Of a stretch of 64,000 nt of DNA, positions 1 to 7,939 are shown in pieces; the stretch's first letter is position 1, and every line of letters starts with the position of its first letter. The notes under the pieces are model-generated. The model was not told the origin of the DNA, did not search any database, and was given only the letters and a program-made list of their open reading frames with translations. The stretch is from JAHEEL01 sp963836085. Its GTDB lineage: Bacteria > Actinomycetota > Acidimicrobiia > Spongiisociales > UBA5794. Location: NCBI GenBank assembly GCA_963836085.1, contig CAWIHT010000002.1, positions 1 to 64,000 on the forward strand, read 5' to 3'. Made by a program: the position numbers and the translations under genes.

Positions 1-7
1 TGATGTG

Positions 8-19
8 ATGAGGGAGTGG
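8..19 (+). repeat. Left subterminal inverted repeat of the IS1111-like element
   Basis: ATGAGGGAGTGG is the exact reverse complement of bases 1381-1392. The match does not extend in either direction. Length and position fit the subterminal repeats of IS1111-group elements. Confidence 0.6.
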
Positions 20-85
20 GCCTCCGCTCCCCGTTGGCGTCCCCGATACTTCGGGGTGTCAACAACCCTCGAGAAGGGAGGCCCT
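18..85 (+). promoter_or_regulatory. Structured leader of the transposase mRNA that can hide its ribosome binding site
   Basis: GGGCCTCC at 18-25 is complementary to GGAGGCCC at 78-85, which overlaps the Shine-Dalgarno sequence (gggagg) just upstream of the transposase ATG at 87. Between them a second hairpin forms from CCCCGA and TCGGGG near 43-57. If the long stem forms in mRNA it would sequester the ribosome binding site. This is a known way for insertion sequences to limit read-through expression, but here it is inferred only from complementarity. Confidence 0.4.
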
Positions 86-86
86 T

Positions 87-1100
87 ATGTCACGTTACGT
101 GGGTGTTGACCTCCATCGTCGGAGATCCCAGGTCGTCGTGCTCGATGAAGATGGACAGGTGGTGTCGTCGGTCAATGTCGACAACTGTGAACCCGCCGAA
201 CTGGTTGCCGCTGTCGCCGTGGGCGGTGAGGGCTGTGATGTGGTGATCGAAGCCGCGTGGGGTTGGTATTGGATCGCGGACCTGTTCGCTGTAGCCGGCT
301 TCAAGGTGCATCTGGCGCATCCGTTGGGGGTGGCTGGGTATCGGAACCGTCGGGTGAAGAACGACGAAAGGGATGCGATCCTGTTGGCGGATCTGTTGCG
401 GATGGGTTCGCTGCCCGAAGCATGGATCGCCCCGCCGGAGCTCCGCGAGTTGCGGGAGTTGGTGCGGTATCGCCGCAAGCTGTCGCAGCTCCGTACCGGG
501 CTCAAGGCCCAGATCCATGCCGTACTCGGCAAAGAAGGCGTGATCCCGCAACTCACCGGGTTGTGGGGACCTGCCGGTGCGCGGTGGCTTGACGACCAAC
601 AGCTCGCAGCGGCGTATCAGGACCGGATCGTGTCGCTGGGGCGTCTCATCGACCATTACGACACAGAGATCCGCAGGCTCGACCGTCAGATCCATTCCTG
701 GCTGCGTGACGACGTCGGGTATCGCGAGATCCAACGCATCGACGGCATCGGCCCCGTGTTCGCTGCGGTCTTCACCGCCGAGATCGGTGACGTGTCACGC
801 TTCAAGACACCCAAGCAGCTGTGCTCATGGGTCGGAGTGACCCCCAGGCACCGAGAGTCCGACGAGACGGTGAAGCGGGGACCGATCACCAAGCAAGGCT
901 CCGCGTTGGTGCGGTGGGCGGCGGTCGAAGCTGTTGCCCGCTACCAAGGCGGACCACCAATCCGCGACGCCTACCGGCGGATCGCTGCGACGAGAGGAAA
1001 CAAGATCGCGAGAGTCGCCGCAGCCCGCAGACTCTTGACGCTGGTCTACTACGGGCTGCGTGACGGACATATCCGCTGCCTCGACAAGGTGGCGGCGTGA
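87..1100 (+). CDS. IS110-family transposase (DEDD recombinase)
   Basis: A 337-residue protein with the two-domain layout of IS110/IS1111 transposases. The N-terminal RuvC-like DEDD domain shows D8 (GVDLH), E55 (VIEAAWGWYW) and the D93/D96...D102 cluster (NDERDAILLADLL). The C-terminal Transposase_20 domain (about residues 215-310) has the helix-hairpin-helix start IDGIGPVFAA and the KQGSALVRWA segment carrying the conserved serine. Length is typical (300-400). The ATG at 87 follows GGGAGGCCC. These enzymes work with an element-encoded guide RNA to pick donor and target sites. No frameshift is seen. A 214-residue minus-strand reading frame inside it is a shadow. Confidence 0.93.
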   Translation: MSRYVGVDLHRRRSQVVVLDEDGQVVSSVNVDNCEPAELVAAVAVGGEGCDVVIEAAWGWYWIADLFAVAGFKVHLAHPLGVAGYRNRRVKNDERDAILLADLLRMGSLPEAWIAPPELRELRELVRYRRKLSQLRTGLKAQIHAVLGKEGVIPQLTGLWGPAGARWLDDQQLAAAYQDRIVSLGRLIDHYDTEIRRLDRQIHSWLRDDVGYREIQRIDGIGPVFAAVFTAEIGDVSRFKTPKQLCSWVGVTPRHRESDETVKRGPITKQGSALVRWAAVEAVARYQGGPPIRDAYRRIAATRGNKIARVAAARRLLTLVYYGLRDGHIRCLDKVAA

Positions 1101-1380
1101 ACGGTTCGGGCACAGCCTTCGGATGCGAGCTCGCCTATCGGCATGACCCCACCTGCGGGTGCGGGTCGAGTATGTGATTGAGCCCAGCCGAAACCGCTGT
1201 GGCCGCAACGCTCCACGCACACCACCCGCCTCTCGGCGGGTGCGGAGCGGATGGATGCCCAGGCACCGAACCGCCTCACCCCACAACCGGGGTATGGAGC
1301 AGGCCCCGCCCCCAACACCATTCACCACTGACGAACAGAACACCCAGACCAGGGACAGACGACTTCGCTCTTGACAAGAA
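1101..1380 (+). ncRNA. Candidate bridge/seek RNA region of the IS1111-like element
   Basis: In IS1111-group elements the guide RNA is encoded in the non-coding stretch between the transposase stop and the right end. This 280-base stretch sits in that position, lacks a credible gene, and is rich in foldback sequence: CACCCGCC/GGCGGGTG at 1223-1242 is a perfect 8-bp stem with a four-base loop, and GACCC...GGGTC near 1145-1167 encloses CACC/GGGTG. The RNA ends and the guide loops cannot be defined by eye. The call rests on position and foldback only. Confidence 0.35.
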
Positions 1381-1392
1381 CCACTCCCTCAT
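1381..1392 (-). repeat. Right subterminal inverted repeat of the IS1111-like element
   Basis: CCACTCCCTCAT is the exact reverse complement of 8-19 and marks the right side of the element. The true right terminus probably lies within a few bases to tens of bases downstream. Confidence 0.6.
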
Positions 1393-1537
1393 GGATGCCG
1401 ATATGGGCGGGGTTTCCCCGCTCAGGGTCTAGCAATCGGCTCGCTCTGCCTGCATGATGTGGGTCTAGAGAGTTCTGCCGGTTTGGGGCCGGATCTCGGG
1501 TGGATGTGGAGGGACCCCTTGTTCGAGGAGGTCCACG

Positions 1538-2089
1538 ATGTCATCCCCGATCCGAGTGGTCGCCGGGCTGCTGACCCTGATAGTGATCACTGGATGCAGC
1601 AGCGACGACCCTGCGACCGACGAGCCGACGGGCACAGCAGCAGCGACAACGATGGAAGTCGCCACGACGACAGTTGCCTCGACTACGAGCACGACAAATA
1701 CGGTGAACGACTCTTCCGTGTACGTGCACCCAGGCAAGGAAGAGGTCTCGGAGCGGCAGTCTCAAATGGTGGAGGTCCTTCGCAGATACCTGGAAGCCTG
1801 GAAGTCCAAGGATGGCGACATGGTCGCTTCCTATATGACAGACGATGCAGTCTTCGAGTACTACGAGCAAGACGAAACCTACTCAGTGGCGGATGGGGCA
1901 TTGCAGGCACGGATCTCGAATGGTCCGTACGACAGCATGAGGACATTCGAGCCGGTGATGGTCTACAACAATCGCATTGCGCTGACCGGCACCGTTGATG
2001 CCGTCGGCGTGGAATGGCTCTCGGTCATCAGGTTCACACGAAGCGGCGACGTCAAGATCGAGAAGGAGACCCTCTTCTTCGGACCGTGA
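1538..2089 (+). CDS. Lipoprotein with NTF2/SnoaL-like fold
   Basis: The 183-residue product begins with a lipoprotein signal (hydrophobic stretch, then VITGC around C20) followed by a Thr/Ala-rich linker to about residue 60, so it is predicted to be anchored outside the membrane. The remainder (VLRRYLEAWKSKDGDMVASYMTDDAVFEYYEQ onward in sense) has the helix-then-beta pattern of SnoaL/NTF2-like domains, where a conical pocket binds a small ligand or is catalytic. The start is supported by AGGAGG eight bases upstream. It stands alone between the insertion sequence and a convergent lipoprotein. Substrate and role are unknown. Confidence 0.7.
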   Translation: MSSPIRVVAGLLTLIVITGCSSDDPATDEPTGTAAATTMEVATTTVASTTSTTNTVNDSSVYVHPGKEEVSERQSQMVEVLRRYLEAWKSKDGDMVASYMTDDAVFEYYEQDETYSVADGALQARISNGPYDSMRTFEPVMVYNNRIALTGTVDAVGVEWLSVIRFTRSGDVKIEKETLFFGP

Positions 2090-2208
2090 ATTGCCACTCA
2101 CTTGGTGTGCCCCGGTGGCACCGTCCAAGGCGATCCGTAGCCCGCGACCAGCAACATGGGCGCCAAGAAGTGACCCTTCGGAGCGGTCCATAGGTGCCGC
2201 TATGTGAG

Positions 2209-2814
2209 CTACTGACTGACGACCTCAAAGACAACTGCCCGCCACAGACCAGTGGTGTGGAAGTCCAATGGGCCAACATCGAAGAGGTAGGTGCCGGGTT
2301 CAAGGTCCACCGTCCAGTTGTAGCTCCCTGGCATGAGTGCACCCGAGCCTTCGAGATCGATCTCGTCGTAGCCAGCCGCGGGCGGATCGGGTGTGACGAG
2401 GACACCTCCTTCTTCGACCAGCTCTAGCTCCTCGGCGAGGGCGGTGGAGCCGGTCTCATACCGCATGAGGATCACGATCGCCTCGGCTCCGGTCTCATTG
2501 GCGAACGTGACGGTGGCGGTTCCTTCGCGGATCTCGCGATCACCGACATAGGTTGGCCCGCTATCGGCGTACGTGATGTCGATCTGTGCCTCACCGGCAG
2601 CCACCGGTGTCGTTGCAGCTTCGGTCACGGTTGTGGTCGACTCGGCAGCTGTTGAAGTTGTTGCGGCAGCCTCCTCGCCGGCATCGGTCGAGCATCCTGC
2701 CACCAGCAGCAACACGACCACGAACGACAAGGCGACTCGGGCACGGATCAGGGCACCTTCCCGGTACCCCGCCCACACCCGCAGCAGCACAGGGGGTAGA
2801 CGGCGCATGGGCAC
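2209..2814 (-). CDS. Lipoprotein of unknown function
   Basis: The product is about 201 residues from the ATG at 2814. The hydrophobic signal (VVVLLLVAGC) lies unusually deep, around residues 30-41, so the true start may be an internal GTG that shortens the N-terminus by roughly 25 residues. After the lipobox cysteine comes a Thr/Ala/Glu linker and then a beta-rich domain with a late 'GSYNWTVDLEPGTYLFDVGP' pattern that resembles cupredoxin or immunoglobulin-like folds, although no copper-ligand set is evident. It is convergent with the preceding lipoprotein gene. A sequence resembling one upstream of another lipoprotein (20.9 kb) lies about 140 bases upstream. Confidence 0.6.
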   Translation of the reverse strand: MPMRRLPPVLLRVWAGYREGALIRARVALSFVVVLLLVAGCSTDAGEEAAATTSTAAESTTTVTEAATTPVAAGEAQIDITYADSGPTYVGDREIREGTATVTFANETGAEAIVILMRYETGSTALAEELELVEEGGVLVTPDPPAAGYDEIDLEGSGALMPGSYNWTVDLEPGTYLFDVGPLDFHTTGLWRAVVFEVVSQ

Positions 2815-2928
2815 ACCTCACAGGTACCCCACCCCAACCGACCAGAAGCTAGGTGCTTCCCACATCAGAGTACACCCAACAGCGAGCCCCGAACAGCCAC
2901 CGCAACTGCATAATCTGTCCGCCCAAAA

Positions 2929-2999
2929 CCGGCTGGGTGTGTTGGTTTGCGATGATGTGGGTGGTGTTGCACGCCCCGGTCGGGCGGTGAGGGTCCAGT
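2929..2999. repeat. Dispersed repeat copy 1 (upstream of a lipoprotein gene)
   Basis: The stretch from about 2929, with core 2951-2999 (gatgatgtgg, then tggtgttgcacgcccc), matches 20919-20985 at roughly 85 percent by eye. Both copies lie some 110-150 bases upstream of a minus-strand lipoprotein gene. It may be a shared regulatory element or a remnant of a small mobile sequence. Confidence 0.5.
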
Positions 3000-3065
3000 T
3001 GAGCCGATAACAGCGACTCGGTTGGTGTCGTCCGCTGGTTCTGGTGTTGTTTCGGTGCGAGACTG

Positions 3066-3599
3066 GTGGCGGTGTTCAGTATTCATGCGACTAGGAAGCT
3101 CCTCGACCGGGTGAACCGACCGGTCCTACCTGCCGTTGCTGAACCGGCAACGATCCTCGGCAACTGGTATGCCAACGTGTTGTTCTGGAAACCGCAGGTG
3201 GTGTTGCTGGTCAACGAGCGGACGCTGTTGCCTGTGTTGATGCCGCTCGCGCCGGCGGCCACGTTGGCGGAGCGGTTCCCAGAAGCGCTCCAGCGAGTGC
3301 TTGAGGCACTCGGGGTCGTACCGGTATTTGTCGAAGTTGAGATCTCCGCAATGGCTGATGTTCGGTATGCGAAGACGGCGAACCGCAGCGTGATTGGGGT
3401 CATGAACGGGTTCAAGCATCTTGCCGAGGATTATCGGGACTATCGGGGCCTCGATGACCTCGTGACGTTGGCAGTTGAACTGTCGGGCACCCCGTGCGGA
3501 CCGCTGTACAGCCGCCACGTCAGTCCGGACCGAGAACTCGACGCTCTTCTAGCCGGTTGGTCAGAGACCGGACCGAGCAACAGCGAAATTCTCACTTGA
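3066..3599 (+). CDS. DUF6933-like protein
   Basis: A 177-residue soluble protein. Its N-terminus (a short beta strand, then TRKLLDRV, followed by a tryptophan-rich strand and VVLLVNERTLLPVLMPL) matches my recollection of the DUF6933 family, a small alpha/beta domain of unknown role. No signal peptide or membrane segment is visible. The start is GTG at 3066, but a second GTG at 3072 would fit the usual family start equally well. The next gene follows 83 bases later on the same strand. Both lie in an accessory-looking stretch beside integrase remnants. Confidence 0.6.
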   Translation: MAVFSIHATRKLLDRVNRPVLPAVAEPATILGNWYANVLFWKPQVVLLVNERTLLPVLMPLAPAATLAERFPEALQRVLEALGVVPVFVEVEISAMADVRYAKTANRSVIGVMNGFKHLAEDYRDYRGLDDLVTLAVELSGTPCGPLYSRHVSPDRELDALLAGWSETGPSNSEILT

Positions 3600-3682
3600 C
3601 CGAGCCGTACCCCGATGCGATGACTGCTGGCTTGGGGTTCACGACGGGGCGTCACCCGTGTTGGCTCCGGTAGATTCGCAAC

Positions 3683-4168
3683 ATGGGTCGGCAAGGTCCA
3701 ACCAAAGAGGATCGGGACGAGGCGCTTCGACGGCTGTTGTCCGGTCTTGTGGCGGGTGATGACCTGTTCGAATTGGCAGCATCGGTTGCTGATCTCCATC
3801 CGGAGTACAACACGTTTCCGGGTGAGGTGTTCATGGATCACGCCGCCGACGCTCTCGAGATCGCCGACGCCACACGAAACGACCCGATCCCGTATGAAGG
3901 TTTGCGAGAGATCTACCTACCTGAATGCGAATTCCGGGGCCGTGACAACCGCAGAATCCAGCATGCGATCCTCACCAGTGCAGCCGTGCGAGGCGGACTG
4001 GAGCCTGACTTGCTCAACGAGGCGACCTGGTGGCGCGCCGACGACTACTGGCGGTACGCACTCTTCGGCGCCGTCGCACTGATACGGGCGGGAGCGGAGC
4101 GCCAACGCGTCACCATTGCTCAGATGGTTGAGGAACTCGCCGACCGTACCGGCGTCACATTGGCTTGA
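3683..4168 (+). CDS. Hypothetical protein, helical, accessory region
   Basis: A 161-residue protein that I do not recognise. It is predicted to be mostly alpha-helical and acidic, without signal peptide or membrane segments. Repeated patterns such as LLSGLVAGDDLFELAASVADL and VTIAQMVEELADRTGVTL suggest packed helices. The ATG at 3683 is the first of the frame. Composition and codon choice look like genuine coding sequence (strong third-position GC). It sits between the DUF6933-like gene and the integrase remnant, so it may be cargo of a decayed integrative element. Confidence 0.5.
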   Translation: MGRQGPTKEDRDEALRRLLSGLVAGDDLFELAASVADLHPEYNTFPGEVFMDHAADALEIADATRNDPIPYEGLREIYLPECEFRGRDNRRIQHAILTSAAVRGGLEPDLLNEATWWRADDYWRYALFGAVALIRAGAERQRVTIAQMVEELADRTGVTLA

Positions 4169-4259
4169 CGGCGCCCGCCTATGTCGTGTCTCGCCGAGTC
4201 CTTGACAGTTCTTGCGACAAGGGCTGGGGTTCTGGCACTGCTGCTACCAGCTGTACATG

Positions 4260-4840
4260 CTTTCAGTCGATCGAGCGAGCAGACGATGCACGTTGATGTC
4301 GATTCCGGTATGCCTCGATCTCGGTCCGGGTGCCGGGAGCCATGGTCTTGGGACACGAACGGTTGCGACGATGGCGTCGAGTCGGGCTGCGGTCTGCTGG
4401 TCGAGGCCGGGGTAGGTGGAGGCCGTCGCCGGGGGAGAAGAGCACTCGCCGGTCTCGGACCGCTTGGTTGAGGGTGAGTTTGACCCATCGCATGGTTCGG
4501 GCGACGTTCTCGTGGGTGTCGCCGATCCATGCTTTGACTCGATCGTGGCAGAGGCGGCCGGTCTCGATGGGGCGGGCGCTGAGGGGGGCCGGTCGGCGAT
4601 GACCTGATGTGAGCAGTCGACCCACTGGCCCTGGTCGAGCCATGCCGGCTCGGCTCGGAGCCACCGTTCGGCGCCGATCATGCGATTGAAGCTCTTCGAC
4701 TGCTGCCGCCCGTCGAGGCCTCGGTATCGTCCCCGCCGCGGTGCACGCCGGTCGGGTCGATGTTGGATGGTGCCCCTAGATCGGAGGCTCACCCCCAGGC
4801 GGAAGCTCTTCGGATCACGGAGGGTTGGATCTCGTGTCAT
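4260..4840 (-). pseudogene. Frameshifted tyrosine integrase remnant
   Basis: On the minus strand two reading frames together carry the N-terminal part of an actinobacterial tyrosine recombinase. One frame (about 4740-4620) gives the Arm/SAM-like segment RYRGLDGRQQSKSFNR followed by AERWLRAE and QGQWVD. A second frame (about 4600-4400) gives the core-binding segment with VKAWIGDTHENVARTMRWVK and LNQAVRDRRVLFSPGDGLHLPRP. At least one frameshift separates them. The catalytic C-terminal domain (R-H-R-Y residues) is not recognisable. It is therefore a dead integrase, with its excisionase remnant just upstream. Confidence 0.75.
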
Positions 4841-4892
4841 CACCCTGTTCTGCGTTTGTGTGAGGTCCTTCGATGCTTGGTTGCAGCTGCGG

Positions 4893-5060
4893 CTACTGCC
4901 ACCGGATTGAACCGCTGTTCAACTCCGCGAGTTGGCTCTCGATCCACTCGTCAACACCGATGCGCCGGTAGCGGAGGTATTTACCGACTCGGAGTCCGGG
5001 CGGACCTTGTCGACGGTACCGCCACGCGTGGGTCGTGGCTACCGGGACATCGAGATACTC
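4893..5060 (-). pseudogene. 5'-truncated excisionase (AlpA/HTH_17-type) fragment
   Basis: The minus strand encodes about 55 residues ending at a TAG at 4895-4893: EYLDVPVATTHAWRYRRQG, then PPGLRVGKYLRYRR and VDEWIESQLAEL. This is the typical winged helix-turn-helix pattern of actinobacterial excisionase-like proteins, which normally precede the integrase, as here. The N-terminal part is missing because the sequence switches abruptly near 5060-5066 to an unrelated alanine dehydrogenase piece. It is too short and too truncated to be functional. Confidence 0.7.
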
Positions 5061-5065
5061 GGGAG

Positions 5066-5251
5066 AGTCCCGGGGTCGGATACGCCAACGTGCTCATCAA
5101 CGGTCGCGGCGCCGTTGGCGAACACGCCATGGAGATGACGGTGGGACTCGGTGCGAATGTGACCGTCCTCGACACCATCATCATTGTGGTCGACCGCATC
5201 TCGCGCCGCTTCGGAAACACCCTCGAGCCGCTCCACGCGACGCTTTCAGCA
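5066..5251 (+). pseudogene. Alanine dehydrogenase fragment (ald remnant)
   Basis: Sixty-two codons match the NAD-binding core of alanine dehydrogenase: GVGYANVLINGRGAVGEHA, then MEMTVGLGANVTVLD, and a decayed continuation containing RISRRFGNTLEPLHAT. In intact enzymes this region reads PGV.PA.VV..G.GVVG.NAA..A.GLGA.VT.LD and is followed by RL..LD..FGGR. The glycine motif is damaged (NGRGAVG) and no start or remaining domain is present. It abuts the excisionase fragment within about six bases, which marks a recombination junction. Confidence 0.7.
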
Positions 5252-5357
5252 AGGTTGCTGAGCTCCTTGAGGCGTCCCACGACTGACCTTCTCCACCCGT
5301 CAAGAGAGCGTTCCCTCCACATGGGGATGCTCGCATCGTTCGACGGTGTGCGTATGT

Positions 5358-6353
5358 CTATGCCGCTGCAGCCTCGACCCAGACAATCAGCTTGTCCGGA
5401 AGCTCAATGCCCTCACGCAGGGATTTGTCACGGATCTCAAGCCGCCTCGCCCCGGGAAGCCGAGTTCCTGGCTGATCGAGTACAGCCTGCAACAGCACCT
5501 CGATCCGCTCTGTGTAGGTTCCGCCGCTGAGCGGTCCCGGGTTGAAGCCGAGGAGGAACTGGCCGACCCGGGGCGGACCGCCCATGGTGTCGAAGAAGGA
5601 ACTCGCCTCGTAGCCGAAGTGAGCGCCGGTCATCGCCGCCGCCATGATCTCGACCGCCAGCACCAGGGCTGCACCTTTGGCATCCCCCATGGGAAGCATT
5701 GATCCACTCATCGCGAGTTGCGCGTCGGTGGTGGGATTGCCGTCGGCGTCGAGCGCCCACCCCTCTGGGATCGCACGTCCTTCGTCGGCGGCGAGTTTGA
5801 TCTTGCCGCGAGCTTGCTTCGAGAGTGAGAGGTCCACGACAACGGGTGGCTTCCCGTCTCGAGGAAATCCGAATGCAATCGGGTTTGTCCCGAATAGCGG
5901 CCGTGACCCTCCCCACGGGGCAATGCCGGCGGGTGAGTTGCCGAAGACCAAGCCGGCCACACCTCGTTCGGCAAGCCGCTCCACGTGGTGGCCGGCGACC
6001 CCGGAGTGGTGCGAGTTGGTGACGGCGATGCCGGCAATCGGAGTCTCTTCGGTCATCTCGACCAGAGCATCGATGGCAAGGTCGAGGGCAGGGAAGGCGA
6101 ACCCATCGTTGGCATCGACACGGGCAGCAGAGGATCCCAGCTTCTCGATAGCCGGCACGGCACCGCCAACCACCTTGCCAGCGGCGACCTGGGCCGAATA
6201 CGACGGCAACCGGGCCATACCGTGCGAGTTGAGGCCGTCCAGATCGGCGCGCACCAGCGCTCTGGCGACCGACGCGGCGGTCGGTTCGGCGGTGCCCGCC
6301 TTCTTCAAGACCTCGGTAGCAAGATTCTCGAGTTCCGCTGCGGTGCGGATCAT
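5358..6353 (-). CDS. Ldh-family NAD(P)H-dependent 2-hydroxyacid dehydrogenase; candidate (R)-sulfolactate dehydrogenase (ComC-like)
   Basis: The 331-residue protein belongs to the malate/L-lactate (Ldh_2) dehydrogenase family, which has its own NAD-binding fold. Family landmarks are visible: DLDGLNSHGMARLP near the N-terminus, NSHHSGVAGHH at about 112-122, GTNPIAFGFP, and VVVDLS. Family members reduce or oxidise 2-oxoacids such as oxaloacetate, 2,3-diketogulonate or sulfopyruvate. It is the last gene of the minus-strand operon, 66 bases after the SuyB-like gene. In Chromohalobacter salexigens the (R)-sulfolactate dehydrogenase ComC is of this family and supplies SuyAB. By that analogy it would turn sulfopyruvate into (R)-sulfolactate. 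A YiaK-like sugar-acid role is the main alternative. Confidence 0.75.
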   Translation of the reverse strand: MIRTAAELENLATEVLKKAGTAEPTAASVARALVRADLDGLNSHGMARLPSYSAQVAAGKVVGGAVPAIEKLGSSAARVDANDGFAFPALDLAIDALVEMTEETPIAGIAVTNSHHSGVAGHHVERLAERGVAGLVFGNSPAGIAPWGGSRPLFGTNPIAFGFPRDGKPPVVVDLSLSKQARGKIKLAADEGRAIPEGWALDADGNPTTDAQLAMSGSMLPMGDAKGAALVLAVEIMAAAMTGAHFGYEASSFFDTMGGPPRVGQFLLGFNPGPLSGGTYTERIEVLLQAVLDQPGTRLPGARRLEIRDKSLREGIELPDKLIVWVEAAAA

Positions 6354-6419
6354 GATGACTCCCTATTCACAGCGCCTCCCGGAGCTAGCCCCGGATAGCT
6401 CTGTCGGTGGTTCAGTTCC

Positions 6420-7583
6420 CTAGGCGCTCTGATACAGCTTCGTGATGATGAACTCGCGATGCCCGAGCGTCTCTGCCGCCGTGTTCCGACCGTTGGCGGT
6501 ACGAATCACCATATCGATGAGCGCGTCGCCCGCCTCGTCGAGGACCATGTCGCCGCTGAGCAAGCCGGACACATCGAGGTCGACATGATCGGCCATCAGC
6601 CGGGCCGTCTTCGGGTTTGCCGTCACCTTGATGACCGGCATGATCGGGTGACCAATGATGTTGCCCTGACCCGTTGTGAAGATATGCAGCGCAAACCCAG
6701 CCGCTGCCTGCAATGTGTTGCACTCGGCAGCCGCCGACGAGGTGTCCATGAAGTACAGGCCGGGGCCCTTGGTCGGCGCTTGCGCCGGTTCGAGGACATC
6801 GATGTACTTGGTCTTCTTGCCGATCTTCTGGAGGTTGCCGAAGGCCTTCTCCTCGATGGTGGTCAACCCGCCGGCGATGTTCCCGGCAGTTGGCTGGCTG
6901 TCTGACAGGTCGCTCGTCTTGTGACGTTCGATCATGTCGTTGTAGCGACTCCACGTATCGATGAACTTCTGGCGTACCTCGGGGGTCGCCGCACGATCGG
7001 CACAAACCATCTCGGCTCCGGTGAGCTCTGAGGTTTCACCAAAACACAGATACGAGCCCTCAGGCTCCAACTTGTCCATCAGATTGCCAACCGTCGGGTT
7101 GCTGGCGAGACCGGATGTCGTGTCGGACTCGCCACACTTCGCGGCGATCCAGAGTTCCTCCAAGGGAACGTCCTCGCGCTGCAGCTCGGTGGCCCACTGC
7201 ACAAACTCCTGGGCCTTGCGCCCGGCGACGGCGGCGGTCTCGAGGTCACCATGCTCCTCGATCGAGTAGCCGGCAACTGGCTTGCCGGCAGCAGCGATGC
7301 CGTCAACAACGCGTTGCGTCCACTTGGGTTCAATACCGATGACAATCGCGGCGGCGACGTTCGGGTTGGCACCCGTACCGATGAGGGTGTCGAAGGTCAA
7401 TTCGAGGTCGGCGCCGAACTGGAGACGCCCGTAGGCGTGGGGTAGCGCGAGGGTACCAACGATGTTGTTGGCGACCTTCTCGGCGCACGCATTGGAAATG
7501 TCATCGACCGGAAGGATGATGACGTGATTGCGGATACCGACGCGTCCATTCTCGCGACGATATGCCTTGATTGTCTTTGTCAT
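6420..7583 (-). CDS. suyB: UxaA/GarD-family C-terminal lyase; candidate (2R)-sulfolactate sulfo-lyase subunit beta
   Basis: The 387-residue protein is the C-terminal half of the altronate/galactarate dehydratase family, here as a separate polypeptide. It opens with KAYRRENGRVGIRNH, typical of the family, and has the metal-site segment CGESDTTSG at C150 with SNPTVG following, then SETSE-like and GAEMVCADRA stretches. Split UxaA-type proteins of about 95 plus 390 residues are the arrangement of sulfolactate sulfo-lyase SuyAB, which cleaves (R)-sulfolactate to pyruvate and sulfite. The ATG at 7583 has GGTAGGGAG upstream and lies 10 bases after the SuyA-like gene. Dehydration of a sugar acid is the alternative; the flanking sulfolactate-type dehydrogenases favour SuyB. 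Confidence 0.72.
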   Translation of the reverse strand: MTKTIKAYRRENGRVGIRNHVIILPVDDISNACAEKVANNIVGTLALPHAYGRLQFGADLELTFDTLIGTGANPNVAAAIVIGIEPKWTQRVVDGIAAAGKPVAGYSIEEHGDLETAAVAGRKAQEFVQWATELQREDVPLEELWIAAKCGESDTTSGLASNPTVGNLMDKLEPEGSYLCFGETSELTGAEMVCADRAATPEVRQKFIDTWSRYNDMIERHKTSDLSDSQPTAGNIAGGLTTIEEKAFGNLQKIGKKTKYIDVLEPAQAPTKGPGLYFMDTSSAAAECNTLQAAAGFALHIFTTGQGNIIGHPIMPVIKVTANPKTARLMADHVDLDVSGLLSGDMVLDEAGDALIDMVIRTANGRNTAAETLGHREFIITKLYQSA

Positions 7584-7593
7584 CGTTTTCTCC

Positions 7594-7878
7594 CTACCAC
7601 TTCTTGGTCTTGACGTTGTGGACATGGACATGGTGGCCGGTTGGTGTGGCCGCAACGACCTTGCCGATGTCATAGCCGTACTTGATGAGCGTGTCGCCCT
7701 CGGCGAGATCGACCATGGCGATCTTGTGACCAAGCGGAATCGGGTCCTTGGCAACGATTGAGGTGTTCTCGTCTGTCTCCATGATCCAGACTGCCAGCTC
7801 CTGGCCTGCCTCGATCCCTTCCACGACTGCGACACCCACGGAGTCCGTGGGGTCGTGAATGACGATGTCTGGTTTCAT
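7594..7878 (-). CDS. suyA: SAF-domain small subunit; candidate (2R)-sulfolactate sulfo-lyase subunit alpha
   Basis: A 94-residue protein made of one SAF/UxaA N-terminal domain. Landmarks are HDPTDSVGVAVVEGI, the central DPIPLGHKIAMVDLAEGD and the closing GHHVHVHNV. The size and the separate large subunit fit SuyA, the small subunit of sulfolactate sulfo-lyase. The ATG at 7878 is preferred over the upstream GTG because GGAGGTG lies nine bases before it. It is translated immediately upstream of the beta subunit. Small SAF proteins also serve split altronate or galactarate dehydratases, so the substrate is inferred from the operon. Confidence 0.72.
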   Translation of the reverse strand: MKPDIVIHDPTDSVGVAVVEGIEAGQELAVWIMETDENTSIVAKDPIPLGHKIAMVDLAEGDTLIKYGYDIGKVVAATPTGHHVHVHNVKTKKW

Positions 7879-7939
7879 ATGTTCCTGCACCTCCGGTGTA
7901 GATTCGCCAACTGGTTCGTACTTGTTCTCGGTTCGTCGG

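Larger units (their letters stand above)
1..1400 (+). mobile_element. IS110-family (IS1111-like) insertion sequence
   Basis: The element consists of one DEDD transposase gene, a short structured leader and a non-coding tail of about 280 bases. A perfect 12-base inverted repeat, ATGAGGGAGTGG at 8-19 and CCACTCCCTCAT at 1381-1392, brackets the gene. Classical IS110 members lack inverted repeats, whereas IS1111-group members have short subterminal ones, so the IS1111 group fits better. The exact outer ends and the target site cannot be fixed because the left end lies at the window edge. The transposase is intact, so the element may be active. Confidence 0.75.

Noticed and set aside
90..734. Long minus-strand frame of 214 codons inside the transposase gene
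   Set aside because: It lies wholly opposite a well-conserved IS110 transposase and shows no domain; it is a shadow caused by high GC.
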